From a bacterium (GTDB lineage: Archaea > Nanoarchaeota > Nanoarchaeia > Woesearchaeales > UBA10216), in the NCBI GenBank assembly GCA_024206195.1, contig JAAGZO010000181.1, positions 1 through 43,063 of the forward strand: a stretch of DNA of 43,063 nucleotides. Direction: 5' to 3'. Positions 7,498 to 15,730 of the stretch are shown in pieces. The notes under the pieces are model-generated. The model was given only the letters and a program-made list of their open reading frames with translations. It was not told where the DNA came from and did not search any database. The position numbers were made by a program, and so were the translations under genes. Each line of letters opens with the position of its first letter. Position 1 is the stretch's first letter.

Positions 7498-8559
7498 ATG
7501 TCAGGTCTTTCATACGGAAATAGAGTTGAACACTTTTCGACTTCTAGCCCACAATCAATAGTAACTAATGCGTTTTTAAATACGCCAACACTTGCTGCTC
7601 GTGCAATTAGTAATGCTAAGTCTTTCAATCGTAAGTCTATGCTTCACGACATTGAAATAACAGCCAGAACTCAAGGGCAATGGATTGCAGGAGGAGAGAG
7701 ATTAAATTCAGCAGCAGAGGACATAACCATCCAGACTGAATTTACCAGAAGTATGTACACTTCACCTGTCGTTGACTTACTGACTGAGGCTATGCCACGT
7801 CAATATGACAGCGATGTTGATTATGATGCCTTTGATTATCAATCAGCTTATAACCAAGTGTTGCAAGATCTCTCCACCGCTTTCTACGGCTTTGGAGCTG
7901 GTAACATTATGCTCGGTTTAGGAGCAATTGTAGATGATGGTACTAACGTAGATTCATACGGTGGTCAATCACGAACAACCTACTCAGAACTAAGCGCAAC
8001 TTACACTGATTGGGTGGCTGCTATGAGTTTATCCAAACTCGCTACTATGCACGATGCAGTTAGCGACTCTGGTATTAACGAGATGCCAACTAGCATTTGG
8101 TCTGACTTCTCTAAGTTTTCACTCTATGAGAGTCTTTTAACTCCAACTGTGAGTCATGAATACCAAATTGAACCAGTCAGGGGTCGAAATGCTAAATACA
8201 CTGGCAAAGATCTCTCAATGGGGCAAGGCTTCACTTCTCTACGTTACAGGGGTATTCCCTGGATGAGAGACAAGGCTTGTACTGCCAACACAGTCTTTAT
8301 GCTCAATGAGAATTACCTAGACTTTTATGGTGATAACAAGATGCCTAAACGTCATGCGGGATCTTACGAAAAGATCAAGCTAGGTAAAAAAACCATTGAT
8401 GGTTTTGACCAACCAAGTGAAACTAACGGATTCTTTTTCAGGAAAGAAATGCAGTCTTATGACCAGCTTGCCTTAACAGGCAGGTTTGTAGTCAGCGGTC
8501 AGTATTACTCAAAGAATCCACGCAGACACGGACAAGCATACAACGTGACTACAGTTTAA
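7498..8559 (+). CDS. Major capsid protein
   Basis: The 353-residue protein is preceded by a scaffold and has the composition of an HK97-fold shell protein of the N-terminally unprocessed type. The segment CTANTVFMLNENYLDFYGD near residue 265 resembles the conserved C-terminal part of many capsid proteins (metal-rich 'D...(F)MLN...L'). It has its own promoter-leader with a good ribosome-binding site, expected for the most abundant virion protein. No large insertion or fused protease is seen. Confidence 0.85.
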   Translation: MSGLSYGNRVEHFSTSSPQSIVTNAFLNTPTLAARAISNAKSFNRKSMLHDIEITARTQGQWIAGGERLNSAAEDITIQTEFTRSMYTSPVVDLLTEAMPRQYDSDVDYDAFDYQSAYNQVLQDLSTAFYGFGAGNIMLGLGAIVDDGTNVDSYGGQSRTTYSELSATYTDWVAAMSLSKLATMHDAVSDSGINEMPTSIWSDFSKFSLYESLLTPTVSHEYQIEPVRGRNAKYTGKDLSMGQGFTSLRYRGIPWMRDKACTANTVFMLNENYLDFYGDNKMPKRHAGSYEKIKLGKKTIDGFDQPSETNGFFFRKEMQSYDQLALTGRFVVSGQYYSKNPRRHGQAYNVTTV

Positions 8560-8570
8560 TAATAAATTAT

Positions 8571-8616
8571 TCGCCCCCCAGCAGTAGTTGGGGGGAATAT
8601 ACCAGCAGTAGCTGGG
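8571..8616 (+). promoter_or_regulatory. Tandem hairpins without U tract after capsid gene
   Basis: CCCCCC pairs with GGGGGG around AGCAGTAGTT, and a second copy CCAGC-AGTA-GCTGG follows; the two share the CCAGCAGTAGnTGG core. Neither has a T run, and both lie just before the AAAGGAAATT ribosome-binding site of 8627. They look like mRNA stabilising or processing stems rather than terminators. Confidence 0.55.
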
Positions 8617-8626
8617 AAAGGAAATT

Positions 8627-9346
8627 ATGGGAGTTAATGCAGGCTTACGAACTGATAAAACCAGTTCAGTAGCAACACATAAATTGGGAGATAGATATAC
8701 CGATCCATTTGGACGTACATTTATCTATTGTAAAGCAGGAAGCACAGCTCTCGTAAGAGGTAAGCTAACAGTTGCTCCTGATGTAGTAGGTAATCACACC
8801 AACATGAGTTTTGCAGTAGCTCCAGCAATAGGTGACAAGAAAGTTCAAGTCACCCTAGGAGGCACAGCAGCAACCGCAGACCAATACAAAGATGGTTGGT
8901 TCATAGTTCAAGACGGTACTGGTGAAGGCAGAGCTTATCCAATTGAGGGTAACTTAGCTCAAGCTACCACCACAGGAACTTGTACTATTTATCTATATGA
9001 GGCTATTGATACAGCAGGTGCTTTATCAGAATCTAACTGCGATCTTTTAGCAGGTAAATGGAATGGTACTGTGATCTCTAATCCAGATCAGGATGACGCT
9101 CCAACAGGTGTACCTCTAGTAGCAGTCACTGAGGCTTACTATTACTGGTCACAGGTTTTAGGACCATGTGCCACCCTGATTGATGAAACAGCAACTCCAG
9201 TTGGTGGTGTTCTCACTATCGGCTCTAGTGTTTCAGGTGCAGTTGAAGAAATTGATTTGATTGCTGAACCTCTAGTGGGTGAAGTAGTGCAACAAGCAGG
9301 TGTAGATACTGAATATACAATGATTAACTTACAAATCGCAATTTAG
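8627..9346 (+). CDS. Probable capsid decoration / head protein
   Basis: The 239-residue beta-rich protein has no membrane segments or charged coils. The segment AYYYWSQVLGPCATLID resembles the 'fWvQtsGpa' part found in phage head decoration and structural proteins encoded directly after the capsid gene. It is followed by a hairpin-rich gap. Likely a virion protein on the capsid surface; exact role inferred from position. Confidence 0.65.
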   Translation: MGVNAGLRTDKTSSVATHKLGDRYTDPFGRTFIYCKAGSTALVRGKLTVAPDVVGNHTNMSFAVAPAIGDKKVQVTLGGTAATADQYKDGWFIVQDGTGEGRAYPIEGNLAQATTTGTCTIYLYEAIDTAGALSESNCDLLAGKWNGTVISNPDQDDAPTGVPLVAVTEAYYYWSQVLGPCATLIDETATPVGGVLTIGSSVSGAVEEIDLIAEPLVGEVVQQAGVDTEYTMINLQIAI

Positions 9347-9356
9347 TTTGTAAACA

Positions 9357-9426
9357 ATTCCCCTCTACGGAGGGGAAGGGTGTGCAAATTAAATACTCAT
9401 TCCACAATACGCACACAGGTGTGGAA
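9357..9426 (+). promoter_or_regulatory. Two intergenic hairpins without U tract
   Basis: TTCCCCTC-TAC-GGAGGGGAA and TTCCACA...TGTGGAA form two stable stems between 8627-9346 and the small gene at 9441. No T run follows. This repeats the pattern after the capsid gene and before 10620. Confidence 0.5.
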
Positions 9427-9440
9427 AAGAAGGAGACCTT

Positions 9441-9575
9441 ATGGTTTTCAAGAAGAAAGAACCAAAGCTAGTTAAACCAAGCAAGTGTTTAACTTGTGGT
9501 GGTAGTGGATTAAAAGATAGTGAAACATCTTGCCCAGTTTGTGAAGGAACTGGTAAATTAATAGTAAAAAAATAA
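9441..9575 (+). CDS. 44-residue DnaJ-type zinc-knuckle protein
   Basis: A tiny protein with a Lys-rich N-terminus and two exact DnaJ cysteine-rich repeats, CLTCGGSG and CPVCEGTG (CxxCxGxG twice), enough to form one zinc centre. The start has an AAGGAGACCTT ribosome-binding site six bases upstream. In DnaJ this module binds unfolded protein; here, within the head genes, a folding aid for capsid or spike proteins is a reasonable but unproved idea. Confidence 0.75.
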   Translation: MVFKKKEPKLVKPSKCLTCGGSGLKDSETSCPVCEGTGKLIVKK

Positions 9576-9587
9576 GGAGAACAATAC

Positions 9588-10568
9588 ATGAAATGGTTAA
9601 GAGATTTCCACCACGCATCAGCTTTAAAGTATGGTGCAAAAATAGGTCCAGCAGATATGGCTGGAATGGTCGGGCAACCATTGGTTGGCGATATTTATTA
9701 TGTAGATGCAAACAATGGTTCAAACTCCAATGGAGGCACTAGTTGGAACGATGCTTTGGCAACTTTGACTAAGGCAGAGGATCAATGTTCTACTAATAAC
9801 TATGATGTTATCATCGTAGCCCCAGCAGGAACTAGCGCAACAGCAGAGCCTGGCACTATTACTTGGGACAAAAACCACATTACAGTTATCGGAGCAGCAG
9901 CTCCTACTATGATTGGTCAGCGATCAAGAATTAGTTGGGACACTGATTCAACTGACCCCTGTATAACAGTTTCAGGTCATGGTAATAGATTTATTAACAT
10001 GAAGTGGAGTACCACTCAAGCAAGTAATGATGTTTTAATGAATATGACTGGTGACAGAAACTACTACAACAATATTCACTTCGCAGGTATTTGTAACGCC
10101 ACCACTGGTGACGACACATCTGCTAGAAACATCGTCTTGACCGGTTCACATGAGAACACCTTTGATGGATGTATGATTGGCGAAGATACCGCAGCTAGAA
10201 GTGGAGCTAACGCTAACTTAGAGCTTGCAGGTGCAAGTAAAAACACCTTTAATGACTGTATGTTCTTAATGAACGCAGACAACACTGGTGCTTTGCACGT
10301 CAAATCTACTGGTGCTACAGGTGCAAGTGGATGGAACAGATTTAATAACACGATCTGGTACGCCAAGTGGACTAATCAAGCAGACAAGATTGCTGCTGTA
10401 TTTAATCTATCAGCACAAACCCAAACCTGTGCAATATTAATGACTGGCAGTCAATTAATGGTTGGTGCGGATGATTGGGAAGCAGCCGATTCTAGCTTGA
10501 TATGGTTTGAACGAGCTACAGCAACAGCTAATGTTATCGGTATAGGGCTTAACCCTAACGTATCTTAA
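9588..10568 (+). CDS. Parallel beta-helix virion protein
   Basis: The 326-residue protein. YYVDANNGSNSNGGTSWNDA at about 44-63 is a typical opening of right-handed parallel beta-helix proteins, and later NxFxNxxF-like rungs (NRFINMKW, NNIHFAGI, NTFDGCMI, NTFNDCMF, NRFNNTIW) confirm the repeat. Such proteins are tailspikes, decorations or carbohydrate lyases; I see no clear catalytic signature. Location among head genes suggests a capsid decoration or head fibre. Start has an AAGGAG ribosome-binding site. Confidence 0.75.
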   Translation: MKWLRDFHHASALKYGAKIGPADMAGMVGQPLVGDIYYVDANNGSNSNGGTSWNDALATLTKAEDQCSTNNYDVIIVAPAGTSATAEPGTITWDKNHITVIGAAAPTMIGQRSRISWDTDSTDPCITVSGHGNRFINMKWSTTQASNDVLMNMTGDRNYYNNIHFAGICNATTGDDTSARNIVLTGSHENTFDGCMIGEDTAARSGANANLELAGASKNTFNDCMFLMNADNTGALHVKSTGATGASGWNRFNNTIWYAKWTNQADKIAAVFNLSAQTQTCAILMTGSQLMVGADDWEAADSSLIWFERATATANVIGIGLNPNVS

Positions 10569-10619
10569 TATAGAATTATATGGGGGGAGTGTAAAAACTC
10601 CCCTCTATCCAGGAGACTT

Positions 10620-11129
10620 ATGGCTAAAATAGCATCAAGTTTTTATAGAGATGGAAACTTTGTACCTATTACAACAGATGGAATTATTACCAAGAAAACA
10701 ATTACTTTCGATGGAGCTACTGCTGATGCTTGGGGTAATGATGGTGGAGCCTTAGATGGTGCTGCTATCTTTACAGTTACGGGCTTGGTTAGAATTAAGG
10801 CAGTGATCGGAGTATGTACTACTCTCTTGGCTGGTGGGGCCACTATTGAAACTGGTATCACTGGTGCTACTGCAATCTTTCACGCCCAAACTACTGATAC
10901 TGATATTGACGCTGGGGAGATCTGGTTTAACAGTGCTACTCCAGCTACCTATTTTATTCTTGGGGAATCAACTGCCGCTGCTGATAACCTTCCAGAGTAC
11001 GTGCTTAACGGAAATGATGTTATTTTCACAGTGTCGGGGGGACAAGATGTAGACTCTGGGGTAATAGACTTTTACTGTATTTGGGTTCCGTGGTCAGATA
11101 CAGGCAATGTAGTTGATTCTGGTAATTAG
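10620..11129 (+). CDS. Virion-associated beta protein with RDGNFVP N-terminus
   Basis: The 169-residue beta-rich, Gly/Ala/Thr-rich protein shares the N-terminal motif RDGNFVP (residues 10-16) with the fibre-region protein at 26565, hinting at a common docking element. A GGGGAGT/ACTCCCC hairpin and a CAGGAG ribosome-binding site precede it. Probably a decoration or fibre-base protein; no enzyme motif. Confidence 0.6.
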   Translation: MAKIASSFYRDGNFVPITTDGIITKKTITFDGATADAWGNDGGALDGAAIFTVTGLVRIKAVIGVCTTLLAGGATIETGITGATAIFHAQTTDTDIDAGEIWFNSATPATYFILGESTAAADNLPEYVLNGNDVIFTVSGGQDVDSGVIDFYCIWVPWSDTGNVVDSGN

Positions 11130-11131
11130 GG

Positions 11132-11137
11132 TATAAT
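11132..11137 (+). promoter_or_regulatory. -10 box (TATAAT), leaderless for 11144
   Basis: A perfect TATAAT lies just after the stop of 10620-11129. GTG 11144 begins six bases downstream, so the predicted +1 is the start codon. The TG extension is absent (GGG). Confidence 0.5.
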
Positions 11138-11143
11138 TGAGGG

Positions 11144-12229
11144 GTGACATTTCACTATTTGGGACTTCCTCATCTTCCTATCTCTAAAAGATATTCTTCT
11201 TGTGCTTATACTCAAAAGATTTACAAGCTGACTAGGATGCTATTATCATCTGGTCATAGTGTTCATTTATATGGAGTAGGTTATTGTGAAATTAAACACC
11301 CCAACCTCACGTTTCATCAACTCTGTACTCTTAAAGACATAAGAGATTCTTATGGTGATGGGTTTGATAACGAACTTGGTTACGACTATTCAAAAGGCTT
11401 TAAGGAGGACTTCAACACAGCAAAGAGCAAACTAACTCTTAAATATAGAGATAACTTCTTAAAAGAGATCGGAGATAAAAAAGGACTCTTGTTACTAGCA
11501 ATGGGAGGTAATAAGAGTTGGCTAAAGACTAACATGGTTACGATTGAACCAGGCATAGGGTACTTAGGCAGTCATTCTACATACAGAGCATTTGAATCAT
11601 TTGCTTTGCAGAATGTTACTTATGGAAAAGAAATAGGGACTAACAAGGTTAATATGTATGACCGAGTCATTCCTAATTACTTTGATTTAGATGATTACGA
11701 GTTTAACGACAGTCCTAAAGACTACTTTCTATATATGGGTAGATTAGTTTATCTTAAAGGATGTGGTATTGCAGTTAAGATTGCCAAACACTACAACAAA
11801 CCTCTATATATAGCAGGTCAGGGAGATCCAAGTGAGTATCTAAAATATGACAAAGCTAAATACTTCGGAGTCGTACATGGACAAAAGAAGAAAGACTTAC
11901 TAAAGAACGCTTCCATCACTTTAGTACCTAGTTATCATATTGAACCATTTGGAGGAGTTGCAGTTGAGTCTATGTTATCTGGTACACCAGTAATCTCAAC
12001 TAATTGGGGTGCATTTCCAGAAACAGTCAAAGAAGGGGTTTCAGGTTATAGGGGTTGGAACACTGATGAGATGATTAAAAAGACGATTTTGGCTTTATCT
12101 CTTGATAGAAGAAAAGTAAGAGAGTGGGCTTTGCGGTACTCAATGGAAAATGTAAACAAGCTGTATGAAGAGTGGTGGAAAGTAATCAGTTTACACGAAA
12201 AGAAACTTTGGATGCTAAATAGGTTATAA
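11144..12229 (+). CDS. Family 4 (GT-B) glycosyltransferase
   Basis: The 361-residue protein starts with GTG. C-terminal motif EPFGGVAVESMLSGTPVIS followed by NWGAFPETV is the GT4 nucleotide-sugar site, with the E-x7-E pair (Glu of EPF and Glu of VES). YMGRLVYLKGCGIAVKIAK is the usual start of the second Rossmann domain. It would move a sugar from an activated donor, perhaps onto virion proteins, host surface glycans or DNA. A metabolic-type enzyme inside a structural block is notable; modification of the adjacent capsid, beta-helix or fibre proteins is a reasonable inference. Confidence 0.9.
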   Translation: MTFHYLGLPHLPISKRYSSCAYTQKIYKLTRMLLSSGHSVHLYGVGYCEIKHPNLTFHQLCTLKDIRDSYGDGFDNELGYDYSKGFKEDFNTAKSKLTLKYRDNFLKEIGDKKGLLLLAMGGNKSWLKTNMVTIEPGIGYLGSHSTYRAFESFALQNVTYGKEIGTNKVNMYDRVIPNYFDLDDYEFNDSPKDYFLYMGRLVYLKGCGIAVKIAKHYNKPLYIAGQGDPSEYLKYDKAKYFGVVHGQKKKDLLKNASITLVPSYHIEPFGGVAVESMLSGTPVISTNWGAFPETVKEGVSGYRGWNTDEMIKKTILALSLDRRKVREWALRYSMENVNKLYEEWWKVISLHEKKLWMLNRL

Positions 12230-12230
12230 T
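12225..12230 (+). promoter_or_regulatory. -10 box (TATAAT), leaderless for 12237
   Basis: TATAAT overlaps the stop of the glycosyltransferase gene. ATG 12237 follows after exactly six bases, so the +1 should be the start codon. Confidence 0.55.
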
Positions 12231-12236
12231 GTAGTT

Positions 12237-12512
12237 ATGGATATTCGCATACTTCAGGAAAGAATTGAAGAGAATAAAAACCGTAAGGTTTATGTTCTCA
12301 ATCCTACTTCTGAGACATTTGTTTTAAAGAGAGGTGGAAAAACGTATGAAATTGCTCCCAACGCTGAGTTAGAGATTAAATATCCAATCGCAGAGTTTTT
12401 TGTTAGAAAAATTGTTGATTACATGGTTAATAAGAAGCTAGATACTGTTAAGATAGTTTCTCCTCAAGAAAGAGAAGAGCTTGAGAAACGAGTTAGACTT
12501 TATGACAAATAA
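12237..12512 (+). CDS. Hypothetical 91-residue protein
   Basis: A small soluble protein: N-terminal charged helix, a beta segment (KVYVLNPTSETFVLKRGGKTYEI) resembling a short barrel or head-completion protein, and a C-terminal helix ending REELEKRVRLYDK. It sits between a glycosyltransferase and coiled-coil proteins in the virion block. A head-tail or decoration role is possible; nothing decisive is visible. Confidence 0.55.
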   Translation: MDIRILQERIEENKNRKVYVLNPTSETFVLKRGGKTYEIAPNAELEIKYPIAEFFVRKIVDYMVNKKLDTVKIVSPQEREELEKRVRLYDK

Positions 12513-12738
12513 TTATTTAACCATTTATAATCCAATTTGGAGTTGTATTGGTGAAAGAAATGTTCCAGTAAGTGTTGGTAACAATACTATATTAAAAATG
12601 ATAAACATACCTATGTCTAGGAATGGAATTGACAGGAGAACTAAAGTATATAAAGAGTTAATGAAAAACAAACCAAGTGTGGCTAATGGACTTTATGGAG
12701 AAGTTAAAATAAACAATGACAAAGAAAAACTTACTTAA
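12502..12738 (+). CDS. Hypothetical 78-residue protein
   Basis: I choose ATG 12502, overlapping the upstream gene by 11 bases, rather than the more distal TTG 12481. The product has 78 residues; the segment PVSVGNNTILKMINIPM suggests a beta sheet and the rest is basic. No family recognised. It overlaps the next gene by 23 bases. Confidence 0.5.
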   Translation: MTNNYLTIYNPIWSCIGERNVPVSVGNNTILKMINIPMSRNGIDRRTKVYKELMKNKPSVANGLYGEVKINNDKEKLT

Positions 12739-13270
12739 AACATTGGACAAACTAGAGAATACTTTTGCTTCATTAAGGGGTTTTATTGATGAGATTTATT
12801 CTGAGAAAGAAAGATTATCCCAAGATCAAGCCGAGAACGTCAGAACTAGGGAACAGATAATTAGTGGTCAGAAGAAGGTACTGTTAGACCTAGAGAAGGC
12901 AAAAAAGGACATCAAGTTAATAGAGAAACGAAAAGAAGCACTCAAATCGGAGAGAGCTGATATAGATCAGATAATCTCAGGCAACGACAAACGAGAAGCT
13001 GATCTCGAGAAGAAATCAAAAGAACTAGATGAGAAGATAGAGGTATCTGGTAATCTAAGTAACTTGACAGAGTTGCTTAGTGATAAAGAACAATTACTGA
13101 AGGTTTCTCAGGCTAAGTTACGTGCTAAAAGGAGAGAGTTTGAAGAGGAAAAGAAGCGAGTTAAACAAAAAGGTGCTGAGAATAGTAACTATGAAATATC
13201 ACTAGGGAGACGAGAGAAGTTGCTTGAAGTAGCAGAAGCTAGGGTTGAGAAAATACTCGGTAATGTTTAA
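12716..13270 (+). CDS. Long coiled-coil protein
   Basis: The 184-residue protein is almost entirely heptad-rich Lys/Glu/Leu coiled coil from residue 5 to the end, with no membrane segment. Position in the late operon between head genes and adaptor suggests a virion or assembly factor, but coiled coils carry little functional information. Confidence 0.6.
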   Translation: MTKKNLLKTLDKLENTFASLRGFIDEIYSEKERLSQDQAENVRTREQIISGQKKVLLDLEKAKKDIKLIEKRKEALKSERADIDQIISGNDKREADLEKKSKELDEKIEVSGNLSNLTELLSDKEQLLKVSQAKLRAKRREFEEEKKRVKQKGAENSNYEISLGRREKLLEVAEARVEKILGNV

Positions 13271-13274
13271 AGCG

Positions 13275-13283
13275 TGGTATAAT
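13275..13283 (+). promoter_or_regulatory. Extended -10 promoter (TGGTATAAT), leaderless for 13290
   Basis: TGG-TATAAT overlaps the last part of the intergenic gap. ATG 13290 is six bases downstream, so +1 equals the start codon. This box decides the start of the following gene. Confidence 0.65.
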
Positions 13284-13289
13284 AAAATT

Positions 13290-13511
13290 ATGGCTAATAA
13301 AAAAGGTACATCTACCAAAGCTCCAGAGACTCCAGAAGAAGCTCAATCACCTCAAGACCCCAATCAACACATTCTCCAGTTCCTTAAAGAAAACAACTAT
13401 GACTTTCAAGTATCTGTATTTAAGGACAGTTACGTTCATGTAGGAGGCAAGGGATTCTTGTTCTTTGACAAACCACAGTTAATTTACAAAGCAAAGGCAA
13501 AGAATGGCTAA
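13290..13511 (+). CDS. Hypothetical 73-residue protein
   Basis: An in-frame ATG exists at 13245, but it lies inside the upstream gene and its extra codons are those of the promoter. ATG 13290 sits at the predicted transcription start, so I use it. The N-terminus is Lys/Thr/Pro-rich and probably disordered; the remainder (HILQFLKENNYDFQVSVFKD) is a short alpha/beta unit. No family recognised. Confidence 0.6.
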   Translation: MANKKGTSTKAPETPEEAQSPQDPNQHILQFLKENNYDFQVSVFKDSYVHVGGKGFLFFDKPQLIYKAKAKNG

Positions 13512-14046
13512 AACTTCAATCACAGAAGAAACTAAAGCTCAAATGGTTAAAGAGGCTCTTGATACTGTGTTGGTCATTAACATTACAGAGGAAGATTTTA
13601 TCATTCACAATGATCGGCAAAGACCTACTCGAACTAAGTGGGAAATTCCTAACAAAAATAGAGACTTGGGTAAAGGTAAGGGCAAACAACACGTTCCTGC
13701 TTTTATAGGGTGGAGATACCTGAAGCTAGTACAGAATAAGGTTATCACTGAAATATCTAAAAAGGATTGGGACGAGAAAAAAGATAAATATAGGGATGAG
13801 GAGAGAAGCAAGTACGAAGAGAAGCTGGCTATCAGAACAGATAACGACAAGCTAAGAGAAGAACTAACTAAAAAATTGTGGGGAGGTATTGTTGAGAGAT
13901 ATGGCGGTGATGACATTTTTGAGCCAGAGGTAGACGCTCCAAAAGCATCCTCACGCCAGAACATGAAAGAGTATTTAAAAGAAATAGGCTTATCAAATAA
14001 ATTAGTAGATAAAGCACAAGATGATTTTATAAAGGAAATAGAGTAA
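13504..14046 (+). CDS. Hypothetical 180-residue protein of structural operon
   Basis: The first 60 residues look beta-rich (VLVINITEEDFIIHNDRQRP), then a charged helical region (residues 85-125) and a C-terminal helix. The segment TRTKWEIPNKNRDLGKGKGK resembles small virion proteins that bind a head component, but I cannot name a family. Overlaps both neighbours. Confidence 0.5.
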   Translation: MAKTSITEETKAQMVKEALDTVLVINITEEDFIIHNDRQRPTRTKWEIPNKNRDLGKGKGKQHVPAFIGWRYLKLVQNKVITEISKKDWDEKKDKYRDEERSKYEEKLAIRTDNDKLREELTKKLWGGIVERYGGDDIFEPEVDAPKASSRQNMKEYLKEIGLSNKLVDKAQDDFIKEIE

Positions 14047-14375
14047 TGTTAAAAAAACTTGAAGAAATATTCGGATTTAGAACAAACCACAATACTAACA
14101 TAGCTCACTATTTAAAACGCATGGATGAGATGTGTAAACTTGATGACGTTAAACAAAATGAGTTGATAGTGGCTTTGATTAACGGAGTAATGACCCAAGG
14201 AGAGAGAATCGACTCACTTGAGCAACTAGCACAAATTAAGACTGACAAACTTCAGGAACTAGAGGACAAGCTTGGTTCTATCAAGCCAGTTAAAGTAAAA
14301 GACCACACTCAAGAGCTATCAACAATAAAAGCAGACATTACCAGGATTAAAAAGAAGGTTTATCCGAGTAAGTAA
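14046..14375 (+). CDS. Coiled-coil protein, 109 residues
   Basis: An amphipathic helical protein; residues 55-85 (ERIDSLEQLAQIKTDKLQEL) form a coiled coil, and the C-terminus repeats a similar heptad pattern. Its first base overlaps the upstream stop. Likely an assembly or virion protein by position only. Confidence 0.5.
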   Translation: MLKKLEEIFGFRTNHNTNIAHYLKRMDEMCKLDDVKQNELIVALINGVMTQGERIDSLEQLAQIKTDKLQELEDKLGSIKPVKVKDHTQELSTIKADITRIKKKVYPSK

Positions 14376-14379
14376 TTAG

Positions 14380-14433
14380 TGTTATAATAGCTTTTAGGAC
14401 ATATCCGCCTCTAATGAGGTGGGTTTTTTTGTT
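14380..14433 (+). promoter_or_regulatory. Promoter with AGGACAT hairpin-U7 leader for 14434
   Basis: TGT-TATAAT at 14380-14388. The predicted +1 at 14395-14396 coincides with AGGACATATCC. A hairpin and seven T follow, then ATG 14434 four bases after the T run. The right arm of the hairpin (GAGGTGGG) also resembles a ribosome-binding site, so folding could control translation as well as transcription. Confidence 0.7.
14405..14430 (+). terminator. Intrinsic-terminator-like hairpin in leader of 14434
   Basis: CCGCCTC pairs with GAGGTGG (7 bp with one G-T), loop TAAT, then a G and seven T. It lies downstream of the promoter and upstream of the start codon. Confidence 0.7.
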
Positions 14434-14631
14434 ATGACAGCAACTAACTACTCTGACACTACCATCAATGCTACTAATTACAGTGATAGTTCGATAAATT
14501 CCACTAACTATACTAACACTACAATTAACGCTACTAATTGGGAGACAGCTAACCCTCTAGGAGCGGACTATGCTTTTCAGGATGCAACTACATTTACATT
14601 TCAAGATACTACAAATTACAACTTTAGTTAA
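14434..14631 (+). CDS. Asn/Thr repeat protein, 65 residues
   Basis: I use ATG 14434, downstream of the hairpin, not the GTG inside it. The first 40 residues are three and a half copies of a 10-residue unit of the form [A/S]TNY[S/T][D/N][T/S][T/S]IN, probably beta-strand rungs. The tail is Asp/Thr/Phe-rich (YAFQDATTFTFQDTTNYNF). It resembles short fibre or adhesin repeats and stands directly before another fibre-like gene. Confidence 0.65.
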   Translation: MTATNYSDTTINATNYSDSSINSTNYTNTTINATNWETANPLGADYAFQDATTFTFQDTTNYNFS

Positions 14632-15729
14632 ATGGCATTACTAACTTCTAAAACACAGATTACAACTCCAGCAGATGGAGACTGGCTTCACGTTGTTGAT
14701 GTATCAGATACGACTGCTACTAGTGATGGTACTAGCAAGAAAATTACTAGATCAGACTTCTTGGGAGACTTAGATGACATCACAGCCTCAACTGCAGACT
14801 TAAATGCTACCACTAACTTCGAGCAAACTCTCTCATCTTCTACAACTGTTTTAACAGTTACAGACGGCACAATAGACTTTAATATAGCTTCTCATGATGG
14901 GACTAATGGACTTAAACTAGCAGGAACTCTGGTTACTTCAAGTGCCGCAGAGCTTAATTTGGTAGATGGTAAGGCTTTAAGTGGATCAGACGCTTCGATT
15001 ATTACAGGCACAAAAGGTACATCTGCTGATTTAGCTATTTGGAACGCTGATGGCGATCTAGTAGATGGTCCAACTCCTCCTTCGGGAACTATAGTCGGTA
15101 CTTCAGACACTCAGAATTTAAGCAATAAAACTTTCACAGATCAGACAGAGTTTAGTGAGGACATTAACCTTGCTACTGGAAAAAATGTACAGGTCAATGA
15201 CGCAGACCCAGATATGATTATTGAGCTACCCGCGCCAGCTTGGACTCCAACTACTACGTCAGGATGTGCGGATGTTACTACGGTAGAAGCAGGAACTAAT
15301 GATATTGATTACAACGTTTTAGATTTTGATGCTAGCAGTGATGAGAATGCGTTTTGTAACTTTCAAATGCCCACTAACTACGATGGAGGAGTGGTTCAGT
15401 TTAGATATGTATGGACTAACGCAGGAGGTGGAGCAGCAGAGGTTTTGGTTCTTGAACTCTCAGGCAGAGCCTATGCCGACAACGATGCCATTGACCAAGC
15501 AGTAGGCACAGCAGTTGAGCTGGCTGACACTTGGATAGCGCAGGGTGATGTTCATATCTCAGCCTGGAGTGGCGATGTTACTTTGGCTGGAACTCCAGCA
15601 GGAGGTCAGTGGGTTCACCTGGAAATAATGAGGGATGTAGCTGGTGGTGGAACATCGGATACTCTCACAGGAGATGCAAGATTGATTGGTGTACAAATTA
15701 AATACAAGATAGCGCAGTACGGGAACTAG
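14632..15729 (+). CDS. Tail fibre/structural protein with SNKTF motif
   Basis: The 365-residue protein starts directly after the upstream stop. The N-terminus (TTPADGDWLHVVDVSDTT) is a common opening of phage fibre-like proteins, and NLSNKTFTD at about residue 162 is a repeat motif seen in fibre shafts. The C-terminal 170 residues form a beta-rich domain (WVHLEIMRDVAGGG). Probably a trimeric fibre or baseplate-like virion protein. Confidence 0.65.
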   Translation: MALLTSKTQITTPADGDWLHVVDVSDTTATSDGTSKKITRSDFLGDLDDITASTADLNATTNFEQTLSSSTTVLTVTDGTIDFNIASHDGTNGLKLAGTLVTSSAAELNLVDGKALSGSDASIITGTKGTSADLAIWNADGDLVDGPTPPSGTIVGTSDTQNLSNKTFTDQTEFSEDINLATGKNVQVNDADPDMIIELPAPAWTPTTTSGCADVTTVEAGTNDIDYNVLDFDASSDENAFCNFQMPTNYDGGVVQFRYVWTNAGGGAAEVLVLELSGRAYADNDAIDQAVGTAVELADTWIAQGDVHISAWSGDVTLAGTPAGGQWVHLEIMRDVAGGGTSDTLTGDARLIGVQIKYKIAQYGN

Positions 15730-15730
15730 T

